Source: an uncultured Eubacteriales bacterium (GTDB lineage Bacteria > Bacillota > Clostridia > Oscillospirales > Ruminococcaceae). From it: a DNA stretch of 13,065 nucleotides. Positions within the stretch are counted from its first letter, which is position 1, and each line of letters opens with the position of its first letter. The DNA is taken from assembly GCA_959605275.1 (NCBI GenBank), contig CAUHFD010000060.1:1-13065 (forward strand), in the 5' to 3' direction. Below, in pieces: positions 1-8,543 of this stretch. The position numbers were made by a program, and so were the translations under genes. Under the pieces are notes generated by a model, which saw only the letters and a list, made by a program, of their open reading frames with translations, was not told where the DNA came from and made no database searches.

Positions 1-52
1 GAGAGGGGAAAGTCCCCTCTCCCAGAGCGTTGTCGACTTTGTCGACACGCTC
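1..52. repeat. Two consecutive hairpins next to a terminator
   Basis: Bases 1-9 (GAGAGGGGA) pair perfectly with 13-21 (TCCCCTCTC) around a 3-base loop. Bases 25-29 plus 31-37 pair with 41-52 (stem of 5+7 with T30 bulged, containing GTCGAC on both sides). Neither is followed by a T-run, so neither is an intrinsic terminator alone. The first may extend beyond the left edge. They look like the 3' untranslated end of a rightward transcript or a dispersed intergenic repeat; the sequence does not decide which. Confidence 0.55.
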
Positions 53-91
53 AAGGGATTTGTTCATTTATGAACAAATCCCTTGTTTTTT
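52..91 (+). terminator. Strong intrinsic terminator, rightward
   Basis: A perfect 15-bp stem (52-66 with 71-85) closes on a TTTA loop and is followed directly by six T (86-91). That polarity stops a rightward transcript entering from the left edge, so the neighbouring gene outside the window probably converges on uvrA. In the uvrA direction the stem is preceded by A6 and has no T-run after it, so it is not a textbook terminator for uvrA. Confidence 0.8.
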
Positions 92-100
92 CCATGTTGA

Positions 101-2926
101 TTATTTTAAATATTTTTTCAGATACATACCGGTAAAGGATTCCGGACAGTCGGCAATTTGCTCCGGAGTGCCGCACGCAACGATTTGACCGCCGTTATCA
201 CCGCCGTTAGGACCTAAATCGATGATATAATCGGCGGTTTTAATGACATCCAAATTGTGCTCGATCACCAGCACGGTATTGGAGTTGTCCACCAACTTTT
301 GCAGTACCTCGATCAATTTATGCACATCTGCCGTATGCAGACCTGTTGTGGGCTCGTCCAGAATATAAATGGTTTTTCCGGTAGGACGTTTTGATAATTC
401 GGTTGCCAGTTTGACGCGCTGTGCTTCACCGCCGGATAATGTTGTGGCGGGTTGTCCGATTTTGATATAACCTAATCCCACGTCATACAATGTTTCCAGC
501 TTGCGGTGGATTTTAGGGACGTTTTCAAAGAACAGCATTCCTTCTTCAACAGTCATTTCCAATACGTCGTGGATGGTTTTCCCCTTATATTTGACTTCCA
601 GTGTTTCCCGATTATATCTTTGCCCTTTGCAGACCTCACAGGGAACAAAAATATCCGGCAAAAAGTGCATTTCTATCTTCAGGATACCATCGCCCTGACA
701 TGCTTCGCACCGACCGCCTTTTACATTAAAGGAAAATCGTCCGGAATTGTATCCTCGTATTTTGGCGTCCTGTGTGGAGGCATACAATTCTCTGATGTCG
801 CCGAATACACCGGTATAGGTGGCAGGGTTGGAACGGGGAGTACGACCGATCGGGGATTGGTCAATGTCGATCACCTTGTCCAGATGCTCCAAGCCTTCCA
901 TTTGTGTAAATTCACCGGGCTTGATGCGGGCACGATTGAGCTTTCCGGCAAGATTTTTGTAGATAATCTCATTGACCAAAGAAGATTTTCCGGAGCCGGA
1001 TACGCCGGTGACACAGGTAAAAGTCCCCAATGGAATAGATACATTGATATTTTTGAGATTGTTCTCGGTCGCTCCGATGACCTTTAAAAAGTTTCCGTTG
1101 CCTTTTCTTCTGACAGAAGGCACTTCGATTTTTTTTGTACCGTTCAAATATTGTCCGGTGATAGAATCAGGGCAGTTCATGATGTCGTTTACGTCTCCGG
1201 TACAGATGACGTTTCCGCCGTGGACACCTGCGCCAGGTCCGATATCTACGATAAAGTCGGCGGCACGCATGGTGTCCTCGTCGTGCTCTACGACAATGAC
1301 GGTGTTTCCGCTGTCACGCAACCGTTTGAGGGTTGCTATCAGTTTGTCATTATCTCGCTGATGTAATCCGATGCTTGGCTCGTCCAAAATGTATAAAACA
1401 CCGACTAAAGAGGAGCCGATTTGAGTTGCCAATCGGATTCGTTGGCTTTCTCCGCCGGACAAGGTACCGGAAGAACGCAGCAATGTCAAATATTCCAAGC
1501 CGACGCTTTGCAGAAATCCGAGGCGCTCTGTAATTTCTTTTAAAATACGATCAGCTATCATGGAATCACGTTCGGACAGCTTCAGGTTGCGGATAAAATC
1601 AAGCGCTTTTGTGACCGACATTTTGCAAAAATCAATAATATTGATACCGCCTACCGTGACAGAAAGAGATATTTTTTTCAATCGGTCGCCATGACAATCC
1701 GGACAGTTGATATGACTCATGCACTGTGCGATTTCATCCCGCATAAATTCGCTGTTCGTTTCTTTATACCGGCGCTCCAGGTTGTTGATGATCCCCTCAA
1801 AGTCAGTATTATAAGTACCGCTTCCATATTCGTTTTGGCGGTACATTTTTATTTTTTCTCCTTTGGTGCCGTATAAAATAACATCAACCGCTTCCTTTGG
1901 CAGGTCTTTGATCGGGGTGTCCAACGAAAAATGATAATGCTTGGACAATCCGACAAAATACATATTTGCAATGGTGCTTTCGTCTCCGAACGTCCATCCG
2001 CTTGCTTTGATTGCACCTTGTCTGATGGACAAATCTTTATTGGGAATCACCATGTCGGGATCGACCTTCAAAAAAGTGCCTAATCCGGTACAGGTTTCAC
2101 ATGCGCCATACGGATTGTTGAAGGAAAACATTCGAGGTGTTAATTCTTCAATACTGATACCGTGCTCCGGGCAAGCGTAATTTTGTGAGAATAAAATTTC
2201 TTCGCCGCCAATCACGTCGATAATTGCCAATCCGCCCGAAAGCGCTACGGCTGTTTCCAGGCTGTCTGTTAAGCGCGACCGAATTTCTTCTTTCAGCACC
2301 AGACGGTCGACCACAATTTCAATACTGTGTTTTTTATTCTTTTCCAGGGAAATACTTTCGGATAGATCATAAATATTTCCGTCAACACGCACCCGTACAA
2401 ACCCGCTTTTTTTCGCGGATTCCAGTTCTTTGACATGTTCCCCTTTACGCTGTCTGACTACGGGAGCCAAAATTTGCATTCTTGTTCCGGATTCCAGAGC
2501 AAATATTTTATCTACAATTTGGTCAATGGTCTGCTGCTTGATTTCTCTGCCGCAGATAGGGCAGTGCGGAATACCGATTCGCGCATAGAGAAGCCGCAGA
2601 TAATCATATATTTCGGTAACGGTGCCGACAGTGGAACGGGGATTTTTTGAGGTCGTTTTTTGATCGATGGAGATGGCGGGAGAGAGTCCTTCAATGGAGT
2701 CTACATCCGGTTTTTCCATCTGTCCGAGAAATTGTCTGGCATAAGATGACAAGCTTTCTACATAACGCCGCTGACCGTCGGCATAAATGGTGTCAAACGC
2801 CAGAGAAGACTTGCCGGAACCGGACAATCCGGTGAAAACAACAAGCCGGTCACGGGGAATTTCCAAATCAATATTTTTTAGATTGTGCTCTCTTGCCCCT
2901 TTTATAATAATCTTATCTTTTTGCAA
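101..2926 (-). CDS. uvrA: Excinuclease ABC subunit A (UvrA)
   Basis: UvrA is the damage-recognition ATPase of nucleotide excision repair; as a dimer it loads UvrB at bulky lesions in the cytoplasm. The product is about 941 residues, the normal family length. Two ABC ATPase modules are visible: Walker A GLSGSGKSS near residue 33 and GVSGSGKSS near residue 640, two LSGGE signatures, and Walker B segments YILDEPSIGLH and YILDEPTTGLH. Zinc-binding cysteine pairs are present (CPICG, CETC, CEACQG...CEVCKG). A longer frame opens at 2941, but GGAGG at 2935-2939 lies inside it and sits 8 bases before TTG at 2926, so TTG 2926 is the chosen start. uvrB is not in the window. The gene is separated from gatB by 251 bases holding a promoter and hairpins, so it is probably its own unit, with possible readthrough from gatB. 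Identity is certain; the start is likely. Confidence 0.97.
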   Translation of the reverse strand: MQKDKIIIKGAREHNLKNIDLEIPRDRLVVFTGLSGSGKSSLAFDTIYADGQRRYVESLSSYARQFLGQMEKPDVDSIEGLSPAISIDQKTTSKNPRSTVGTVTEIYDYLRLLYARIGIPHCPICGREIKQQTIDQIVDKIFALESGTRMQILAPVVRQRKGEHVKELESAKKSGFVRVRVDGNIYDLSESISLEKNKKHSIEIVVDRLVLKEEIRSRLTDSLETAVALSGGLAIIDVIGGEEILFSQNYACPEHGISIEELTPRMFSFNNPYGACETCTGLGTFLKVDPDMVIPNKDLSIRQGAIKASGWTFGDESTIANMYFVGLSKHYHFSLDTPIKDLPKEAVDVILYGTKGEKIKMYRQNEYGSGTYNTDFEGIINNLERRYKETNSEFMRDEIAQCMSHINCPDCHGDRLKKISLSVTVGGINIIDFCKMSVTKALDFIRNLKLSERDSMIADRILKEITERLGFLQSVGLEYLTLLRSSGTLSGGESQRIRLATQIGSSLVGVLYILDEPSIGLHQRDNDKLIATLKRLRDSGNTVIVVEHDEDTMRAADFIVDIGPGAGVHGGNVICTGDVNDIMNCPDSITGQYLNGTKKIEVPSVRRKGNGNFLKVIGATENNLKNINVSIPLGTFTCVTGVSGSGKSSLVNEIIYKNLAGKLNRARIKPGEFTQMEGLEHLDKVIDIDQSPIGRTPRSNPATYTGVFGDIRELYASTQDAKIRGYNSGRFSFNVKGGRCEACQGDGILKIEMHFLPDIFVPCEVCKGQRYNRETLEVKYKGKTIHDVLEMTVEEGMLFFENVPKIHRKLETLYDVGLGYIKIGQPATTLSGGEAQRVKLATELSKRPTGKTIYILDEPTTGLHTADVHKLIEVLQKLVDNSNTVLVIEHNLDVIKTADYIIDLGPNGGDNGGQIVACGTPEQIADCPESFTGMYLKKYLK

Positions 2927-2942
2927 AATCAAATCCTCCAAA

Positions 2943-2954
2943 AAACATTTGTTC
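2943..2954 (-). promoter_or_regulatory. LexA (SOS) box-like site before uvrA
   Basis: On the coding strand this reads GAACAAATGTTT, which fits the Gram-positive SOS box core GAAC-N4-GTTY (Bacillus LexA/DinR). uvrA genes are classical LexA targets. However, the site lies about 140 bases downstream of the best promoter and only 4 bases from the ribosome-binding site, an unusual operator position. It may be fortuitous. Confidence 0.35.
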
Positions 2955-2959
2955 TTTTT

Positions 2960-2996
2960 AATAATATATGCCGGAATCCATCCGACATATATTATT
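2960..2996 (-). other. Hairpin in the uvrA leader RNA
   Basis: Arms 2960-2975 and 2981-2996 (16 bases each) pair around a 5-base loop. The only imperfect position is a G-U wobble in leftward RNA but a C-A mismatch in rightward RNA, which favours function in the uvrA transcript. The 3' side of the stem ends about 20 bases before the ribosome-binding site. There is no T-run, so it is not a simple terminator; it could protect the mRNA or affect translation. Confidence 0.6.
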
Positions 2997-3058
2997 GCTC
3001 ACTTTGGATTTCAATTTTATTCTGAAATCGAAATCTGTGTTTGCATCAAGGAATGTTC

Positions 3059-3084
3059 GAACAAATCAAATCTTTGATTTGTTC
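3059..3084. repeat. Perfect 12-bp inverted repeat at the start of the uvrA leader
   Basis: GAACAAATCAAA (3059-3070) pairs with TTTGATTTGTTC (3073-3084) around TC. A second palindrome, TGTTCGAACA (3054-3063), overlaps it. The element would lie about 10-35 bases after the predicted transcription start, a place suited either to an operator or to a 5' stem-loop. It shares GATTTGTTCA with the terminator stem at 52-85 on the other side of uvrA. Confidence 0.6.
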
Positions 3085-3099
3085 AGCAGACATTATATT

Positions 3100-3127
3100 A
3101 TTATACGATATTCCTGAAAAAAATCAA
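3100..3127 (-). promoter_or_regulatory. Probable sigma-A promoter of uvrA
   Basis: Leftward TTGATT (3122-3127) and TATAAT (3100-3105) are 16 bases apart; a second TATAAT overlaps downstream at 3092-3097. Start of transcription would be near 3093, giving a leader of about 165 bases that contains both hairpins described here. Confidence 0.65.
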
Positions 3128-3177
3128 TAGCAGCAGTTCACTTTTCTATTAATTATTTGTAACATCATGAATGATAA

Positions 3178-4635
3178 TTAATTTTGTTTTAACGCTTCCA
3201 ACAGCAATTCCTTCATTTTAGCCGGATTGCCTTGACCTTTGGAAGCCTTCATGCATTGTCCCACCAAGAACCCAAGTGCATTGGTTTTGCCGGCATGATA
3301 GTCATCAATAGATTTTTGATTGTTTTCGATGACTTCTTCCACAATGGCATTGAGTGCAGAAGAATCGGAAATCTGAGCCAGATTTTTTTCCTTAATAATA
3401 TCGTCGATATTTTTATCTTCCTTGATAATGATTTCAAAAACGGTCTTCCCGGAAGTGGTGGAAATTTTTCCGCTTTCAATGCATTCCAGCAAGTAAGAAA
3501 GGTTTTCCGCACGGATATTGGTTTGCGCAATGGTTTTACCGGTTTCGTTCATATACCGGGTGATATCTCCTAAAATCCAGTTGGCAACCGATTTCGAGGA
3601 TACCTTGCCGATTTTCATGACCGCTTCAAACAATTCGGACTTTTCAATGCTTTCCACGATCAGCAATGCGTCAGTGTAGGAAAGAGAATAATCCTTCATG
3701 TATCTTGCTGTTTTCTTGTTCGGCAGTTCCGGAATTTGCGCTTTTAGACCGGCTACGTAGTCATCTTCCAAAACGATGGTCAACAGGTCGGGTTCGGGAA
3801 AATAACGATAATCCTGAGCGTCCTCTTTAGAACGGAGCGGGAAATTTTCTCCTTTCGCATCGTCCCAACGTCTGGTTTCCTGTAAAATGGTACCGCCTTG
3901 TTCCAAAACGGCAATCTGTCTGGCGGCTTCGTAATCAATTGCACGCATTGCGCCGCTGAATGTGTTAACGTTTTTCATTTCGCAGCGAGTACCGAATTCG
4001 GAAGCCCCTTTTTTGCGTACCGAAACGTTGACATCACAGCGGATCGAGCCTTCCTGCATCTTACAGTCGGAGATGTCCAAATATTGCAGAACGGATTTAA
4101 TGGTTTCCAGATAAGCCTTGGCTTCCACAGAACTTCTGAGGTCAGGCTCGGATACAATTTCGATCAGCGGTACGCCGCAGCGGTTGAAATCAACCAGAGA
4201 ACCAGCAAAGCTTTCGTCATGCAGTAGTTTTCCAGCATCTTCCTCAATGTGGATACGGGTAATGCCGATTCTTTTCTCGGACACTTTACCGTCTTGCTCC
4301 ACTAAAACGTCCAGATATCCGTTTTCGCACAGCGGGACATCAAACTGAGAAATTTGATATGCCTTGGGCAAATCCGGGTAGAAATAATTTTTGCGGTCTT
4401 GTTTGCAAACATTGTGAATGGTACAATTCAGTGCGTGTCCCATTTTAACAGCATATTCCACTACCTTTTCATTCAGCGTAGGCAGAGTGCCCGGCATACC
4501 CATACAAATCGGACAGCAGGCAGTGTTGACCTCCACGCCGAATTTGTTTTTGCAGCTGCAATATATTTTTGATTGAGTCGATAATTCGGCATGAACCTCC
4601 AGACCGATAATGACTTCATAATCTTTAAAATCCAT
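3178..4635 (-). CDS. gatB: Aspartyl/glutamyl-tRNA amidotransferase subunit B
   Basis: GatB binds misacylated Glu-tRNA(Gln) or Asp-tRNA(Asn), phosphorylates the side chain with ATP and completes transamidation with ammonia supplied by GatA. At 485 residues it has normal length. The start shows the family signature EVIIGLEVHAEL, followed by the cysteine-rich segment with Cys26, Cys28, Cys40, Cys41 and Cys44 (CPICMGMPG), typical of the cradle domain's metal site. The last ~150 residues form the helical and YqeY-like tail that contacts the tRNA, ending in the GxxMKxxKGxxNP-like motif. AAAGGA lies 10 bases before the ATG. It follows gatA by 41 bases and is the last gene of the gatCAB group. The stop codon lies within a weak A/T stem, not a convincing terminator. 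Confidence 0.97.
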   Translation of the reverse strand: MDFKDYEVIIGLEVHAELSTQSKIYCSCKNKFGVEVNTACCPICMGMPGTLPTLNEKVVEYAVKMGHALNCTIHNVCKQDRKNYFYPDLPKAYQISQFDVPLCENGYLDVLVEQDGKVSEKRIGITRIHIEEDAGKLLHDESFAGSLVDFNRCGVPLIEIVSEPDLRSSVEAKAYLETIKSVLQYLDISDCKMQEGSIRCDVNVSVRKKGASEFGTRCEMKNVNTFSGAMRAIDYEAARQIAVLEQGGTILQETRRWDDAKGENFPLRSKEDAQDYRYFPEPDLLTIVLEDDYVAGLKAQIPELPNKKTARYMKDYSLSYTDALLIVESIEKSELFEAVMKIGKVSSKSVANWILGDITRYMNETGKTIAQTNIRAENLSYLLECIESGKISTTSGKTVFEIIIKEDKNIDDIIKEKNLAQISDSSALNAIVEEVIENNQKSIDDYHAGKTNALGFLVGQCMKASKGQGNPAKMKELLLEALKQN

Positions 4636-4676
4636 ATGATAATTGTCCTTTCAGAGTTAATCAGAACTGAAATTTC

Positions 4677-6137
4677 TTACAGTGCGATCGGCACTTGAAA
4701 ACCGCCAATCTCACTCTCATACCAATCCGCTGCGTTGAGCAGGATGTCCTCGCTGAATTTTGCGCCGATCATCTGCATCCCGATAGGCAGACCGGAAGGG
4801 TCTGTACCGCAGGGAATGCTCAAAGCAGGCAGTCCCGCAATATTAACCGTAACAGTACAAATATCACCGGCATACATTTTCAACGGATCATCTACATTTT
4901 CGCCCAGTTTGAAGGCAGTCATCGGAGTGGTAGGAGTCAATATCACATCGCAGTCGCAAAATGCAGTGGCAAATTCAGAGGAAATCCGCTGTTGCAGTAG
5001 CTTTGCACGCTTATAATAAGCGTCATAATATCCCGAGCTGAGAACAAAAGTACCGAGCAGGATTCTTCTTTTTACCTCATCGCCAAATCCTTCACTTCTG
5101 GTATTTTCATACATTTCGGTGAGATTGCCGAAATGCTCGGAACGGTAACCATACTTCACACCGTCAAATCTTGCTAAGTTGGAAGAAGCCTCGGCGGATG
5201 CGATAATATAATAGGCAGACAATGCATAATCGGTACTTGGAAGTGAAATTTCTTTCACAACGGCACCGTTCTGTTCAAATCGTCTTGCGGCTTGCAGGAT
5301 AGCATCCTTTACCGTGTTATCGATACCCGCGCCGAAATATTCTTTCGGAATACCGATGCGCAGTCCGTTGATGCCTTTTCCCAGACATTCCAAATAATTC
5401 GGATAAGAACGATATGCCGATGTGGCGTCCATCCGGTCGTGTCCGCAGATGGCAGAAAAAAGCATTGCCACATCCTTGACGCTTTTTCCGATCGGCCCGA
5501 TTTGATCTAACGAGGAGGCGAATGCCACCAATCCAAATCGGGACACAGTACCGTAAGTCGGCTTCAGACCGACAGTGCCGCAGAAAGAAGAGGGCTGACG
5601 GATGGAGCCGCCGGTGTCGGAGCCCAGAGCTAAAACCGCTTCGCCGGCGGCAACAGCGGCAGCACTTCCGCCTGAGGAACCACCCGGAACTCTAGTGAGA
5701 TCAACCGGATTCTTGGTTTTCTTAAAATAAGAGGTTTCGGTGGAGGAGCCCATGGCAAATTCGTCCATATTTAGTTTGCCGGTCATGATGATATCGCAGG
5801 CTTCCAGCTTGTCCATCACAGTAGCGTTGTAAGGCGGAACAAAATTAGAAAGCATTTTAGAGGCGCAGGTGGTCAAAACGTCTTTGGTGCAGATGTTGTC
5901 TTTAATACCGATCGGGATACCGGCAAGGTTGGACATCTCTGCATTTGCCGATCGTTTTTTATCCACTTCGGCGGCTTTTTTCAAAGCCGTTTCTTTGTTA
6001 AGCGTGATATAGGCATCGACTTTTTCCTCTGTTTGCTCTATCCGCTCAAAGACGGCGGCGGTCAGCTCGGCTGAACTGATTTTTTTCTCCTGCAGTTGCT
6101 TTGACAATTCATAAGCAGTCATTTTATAGTATTCCAT
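4677..6137 (-). CDS. gatA: Aspartyl/glutamyl-tRNA amidotransferase subunit A
   Basis: GatA is the glutaminase/amidase subunit of the GatCAB complex; it releases ammonia that is channelled to GatB. With start MEYYKMTAYEL the protein has 486 residues. The amidase-signature triad is intact: Lys79 in GIPIGIKD, cis-Ser154 in PGGSSGGSAA and Ser178 in GSDTGGSIR, the same numbering as in Staphylococcus aureus GatA. The open frame runs on upstream to 6209 into gatC, but those 24 extra residues are arginine-rich and unlike the family. AAAGGA sits 9 bases before ATG 6137, which decides the start. Spacing to gatC is 19 bases, so the two are almost certainly co-transcribed. Confidence 0.97.
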   Translation of the reverse strand: MEYYKMTAYELSKQLQEKKISSAELTAAVFERIEQTEEKVDAYITLNKETALKKAAEVDKKRSANAEMSNLAGIPIGIKDNICTKDVLTTCASKMLSNFVPPYNATVMDKLEACDIIMTGKLNMDEFAMGSSTETSYFKKTKNPVDLTRVPGGSSGGSAAAVAAGEAVLALGSDTGGSIRQPSSFCGTVGLKPTYGTVSRFGLVAFASSLDQIGPIGKSVKDVAMLFSAICGHDRMDATSAYRSYPNYLECLGKGINGLRIGIPKEYFGAGIDNTVKDAILQAARRFEQNGAVVKEISLPSTDYALSAYYIIASAEASSNLARFDGVKYGYRSEHFGNLTEMYENTRSEGFGDEVKRRILLGTFVLSSGYYDAYYKRAKLLQQRISSEFATAFCDCDVILTPTTPMTAFKLGENVDDPLKMYAGDICTVTVNIAGLPALSIPCGTDPSGLPIGMQMIGAKFSEDILLNAADWYESEIGGFQVPIAL

Positions 6138-6156
6138 CCGTTTGATTCCTTTCCGA

Positions 6157-6426
6157 TTATTCCACAACACGCGGTACAACGACGCAGCCTGCCTGCGTCT
6201 GTGGGGCATTTTTCATCAGTTCATCGCGTTTGTAGTTGCTTTCCGCAACATCTTCCCGCATTTTCATGGGGTTGGAGGGATCAATCAGCGTGCCGCCTCC
6301 TGAAATTTCGGGCAGATTTTCCACCATGCCGATGATTCCTGCCATGTCTTTTTCAAAACCGGCTATTTGATTTTCATCAATTTTTAACCGGGCAAGCTTT
6401 GCCAATTTTTTGATATCGATTTCCAT
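6157..6426 (-). CDS. gatC: Aspartyl/glutamyl-tRNA amidotransferase subunit C
   Basis: GatC is the small stabilising subunit that wraps around the GatA-GatB interface. The 89-residue product has the usual layout: an N-terminal helical part (KKLAKLARLKIDE), a middle helix (FEKDMAGIIGMVENL), then an extended C-terminal arm with the typical LRED-like element (MKMREDV) and a proline/valine end. AAGGA lies 10 bases before the ATG. It follows ligA by 48 bases and precedes gatA by 19, giving the gene order ligA-gatC-gatA-gatB common in Firmicutes. Confidence 0.95.
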   Translation of the reverse strand: MEIDIKKLAKLARLKIDENQIAGFEKDMAGIIGMVENLPEISGGGTLIDPSNPMKMREDVAESNYKRDELMKNAPQTQAGCVVVPRVVE

Positions 6427-6474
6427 TATGATTCATTCCTTTCCGGGATTATAGCTAAACTTTGTAAAACCGGC

Positions 6475-8469
6475 TTATGCTTCTTCCTGAGAGATCATCT
6501 GCCGGAACGCTTCTTCGTCGAGAACGGGGATACCGAGCGTTTGTGCTTTGGTCAGCTTGCTGCCGGCATCTTCTCCGGCTAAAACATAGCTTGTTTTTTT
6601 GGACACGCTGCCGCTGACTTTTCCTCCCAGAGATTCAATGATTTCCTTTGCTTGATCTCGGGTATAGGTAGGCAATGTGCCGGTCAACACGAAAGTCAAT
6701 CCCTCTAATGCGTTTCCTTTTTGTTTCGATTCAGAAGTCAAGTTCACTCCTGCACGCCGAAACTGTTCGATCAGAGCGAGAGATTGCGGTTGGGCAAAAT
6801 ATTCCGTTACACTTTGCGCAATGATTGGACCGATACCGCTGATTGCGGATATTTCTTCCGTCGATGCCGAGATGAGTGCGTCAATACTATTGAATTTTTC
6901 GCAAATCAATACAGCCGCTTTTTGTCCGACATTTCGGATACCCAATCCGAACAATAATCTTGATAAATCATTAGACTTGCTGTTCTCGATGGAACGAAGC
7001 AAATTGTCCACTGATTTTTCGCCCATGCGTTCCAAATCTGTCAATTCATCACGATTTAGATAATATAGATCAGCCGAAGAAGCAATATGATTGTTCTCAA
7101 CTAATAATTTTACCATAGCAGGACCCAATCCGTCAATATTCATTGCCTGTCTGGAGGCAAAATGAATGATATTTCTGAGCAAGGTAGCCGGACATTTCGG
7201 ATTGGTACAGCGAAATACTGCTTCGTCAGCCGGCTTCACAACAGTGCTGCCGCAGGAAGGACAGATATCCGGAATGCGATAGGGAACACTGTTGGGCGCA
7301 TGACTGACAGTGCAAACCACTTCGGGAATGATCTCTCCGGCTTTGCGGACCACGATGCGATCTCCGATGCGAATATCTTTTTCGTCAATGAAATCCTGAT
7401 TGTGCAGCACTGCGCGGCTGACGGTCGTACCGGCTAACAGGATTGGCTCAAATACGGCGGTGGGCGTTAATGCGCCGGTGCGTCCAACATTGATTTCAAT
7501 ATTCAGCAGGGTGGTTTCTTTCTCTTCGGGTGGATATTTAAACGCAACCGCCCATTTGGGAAATTTAGCGGTGCTGCCGAGCAATTCTCGGTCGGCAAAG
7601 CTGTTTATTTTTATGACGGCACCGTCGATATCAAAAGCATAAGCATTGCGGTTGTTTCCGATAGCGTCTATCTCTGCCAATGCATCCTGAATGTCGGTAT
7701 AGGTATGATAAGAGGGGATAACCGGAAAACCCAAATCCTTCAGAAAATCCAGTGATTGCTTGTGCGAGGTTAGGGTGATACCTTCTATTTGTTGGATATT
7801 AAAAACGAAAATATCTAATTTTCGCTGTGCGGTGATTTTGGGATCCTTTTGCCGTAATGATCCGGCTGCGGCATTCCTGGGATTTTTAAAGGGCTGCTCG
7901 TCGTTAAGTTCTTGCTTTTCTACCAATTCCAAAAAGCTGCTTTTCGGCATATAGACTTCTCCGCGCACCTCTAGAAAAGGGATTGCCTGGGAAAGCTTAT
8001 GCGGAATAGAACGAATCGTCAAGAGGTTGGCGGTTACATCTTCGCCGATAAATCCGTCTCCGCGTGTAGATCCCCGCACTAAAATACCGTCACGATACTC
8101 CAATGATACCGATAATCCGTCTATTTTTGGTTCTACCACAAATTCTGGATGGACAATTTTTTCTTGGCAGCGCTGCGCAAAGCTGATTAACTCCGATTGG
8201 TCAAAAACATCTTGTAAACTGCCCATTTGTACCGTGTGCGTCACTTTTTCAAATAGGTTTAAAAGTGCCTGACCTCCGACATGCTGCGTTGGAGAGTTCG
8301 GCGTGATCAATTCCGGAAAATCTTTTTCCAACTGCTTCAGTTCGTTCATCAGCATGTCGTATTCATAATCGGAAATTTCCGGATCATCCATGTTATAGTA
8401 ACGATTATTGTGATAATTGATCTGCGTTTTTAACGTTTCTATCCGTTTTTGCGCGACAGCGTATTCCAT
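6475..8469 (-). CDS. ligA: NAD-dependent DNA ligase LigA
   Basis: LigA seals nicks during replication and repair using NAD as adenylate donor. The 664-residue protein is full length. It has the Ia domain (YYxxDxPEISDxEYD), the nucleotidyltransferase motif EPKIDGLSV with adenylated Lys115 (same number as in E. coli), RGSTRGDG, an OB fold, a C-x2-C-x14-C-x4-C zinc finger, helix-hairpin-helix repeats (GLGIRNVG, ISGIGPIIA) and a BRCT domain over residues ~585-664. The ribosome-binding site AAAAGGA is 13 bases from ATG, longer than usual; an ATG directly after it is out of frame. No terminator separates it from the upstream membrane-protein gene 74 bases away, so it may be read from that promoter. 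Confidence 0.97.
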   Translation of the reverse strand: MEYAVAQKRIETLKTQINYHNNRYYNMDDPEISDYEYDMLMNELKQLEKDFPELITPNSPTQHVGGQALLNLFEKVTHTVQMGSLQDVFDQSELISFAQRCQEKIVHPEFVVEPKIDGLSVSLEYRDGILVRGSTRGDGFIGEDVTANLLTIRSIPHKLSQAIPFLEVRGEVYMPKSSFLELVEKQELNDEQPFKNPRNAAAGSLRQKDPKITAQRKLDIFVFNIQQIEGITLTSHKQSLDFLKDLGFPVIPSYHTYTDIQDALAEIDAIGNNRNAYAFDIDGAVIKINSFADRELLGSTAKFPKWAVAFKYPPEEKETTLLNIEINVGRTGALTPTAVFEPILLAGTTVSRAVLHNQDFIDEKDIRIGDRIVVRKAGEIIPEVVCTVSHAPNSVPYRIPDICPSCGSTVVKPADEAVFRCTNPKCPATLLRNIIHFASRQAMNIDGLGPAMVKLLVENNHIASSADLYYLNRDELTDLERMGEKSVDNLLRSIENSKSNDLSRLLFGLGIRNVGQKAAVLICEKFNSIDALISASTEEISAISGIGPIIAQSVTEYFAQPQSLALIEQFRRAGVNLTSESKQKGNALEGLTFVLTGTLPTYTRDQAKEIIESLGGKVSGSVSKKTSYVLAGEDAGSKLTKAQTLGIPVLDEEAFRQMISQEEA

Positions 8470-8543
8470 ATTCGATTATCATTCCTTTTTTCTTGTTTCT
8501 ATTCATAATATAAACTGCTTGTAAGTAACTCGAAGTGATACTC

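Noticed and set aside
506..1087. 193-codon rightward frame inside uvrA
   Set aside because: It lies fully antisense to the well-supported uvrA, has no ribosome-binding site and no recognisable motif; shadow frame.
2986..3014. Second uvrA promoter TTGAAA-17-TATATG
   Set aside because: The -10 matches only four of six and lies inside the 16-bp hairpin; TTGATT-16-TATAAT at 3100-3127 is better.
6138..6209. Longer GatA start
   Set aside because: Extra 24 residues are unlike the family and overlap gatC; the ribosome-binding site points to 6137.
8470..8543. Own promoter for ligA
   Set aside because: TATATT is present, but no -35-like hexamer at 16-18 bases; support too weak to call.
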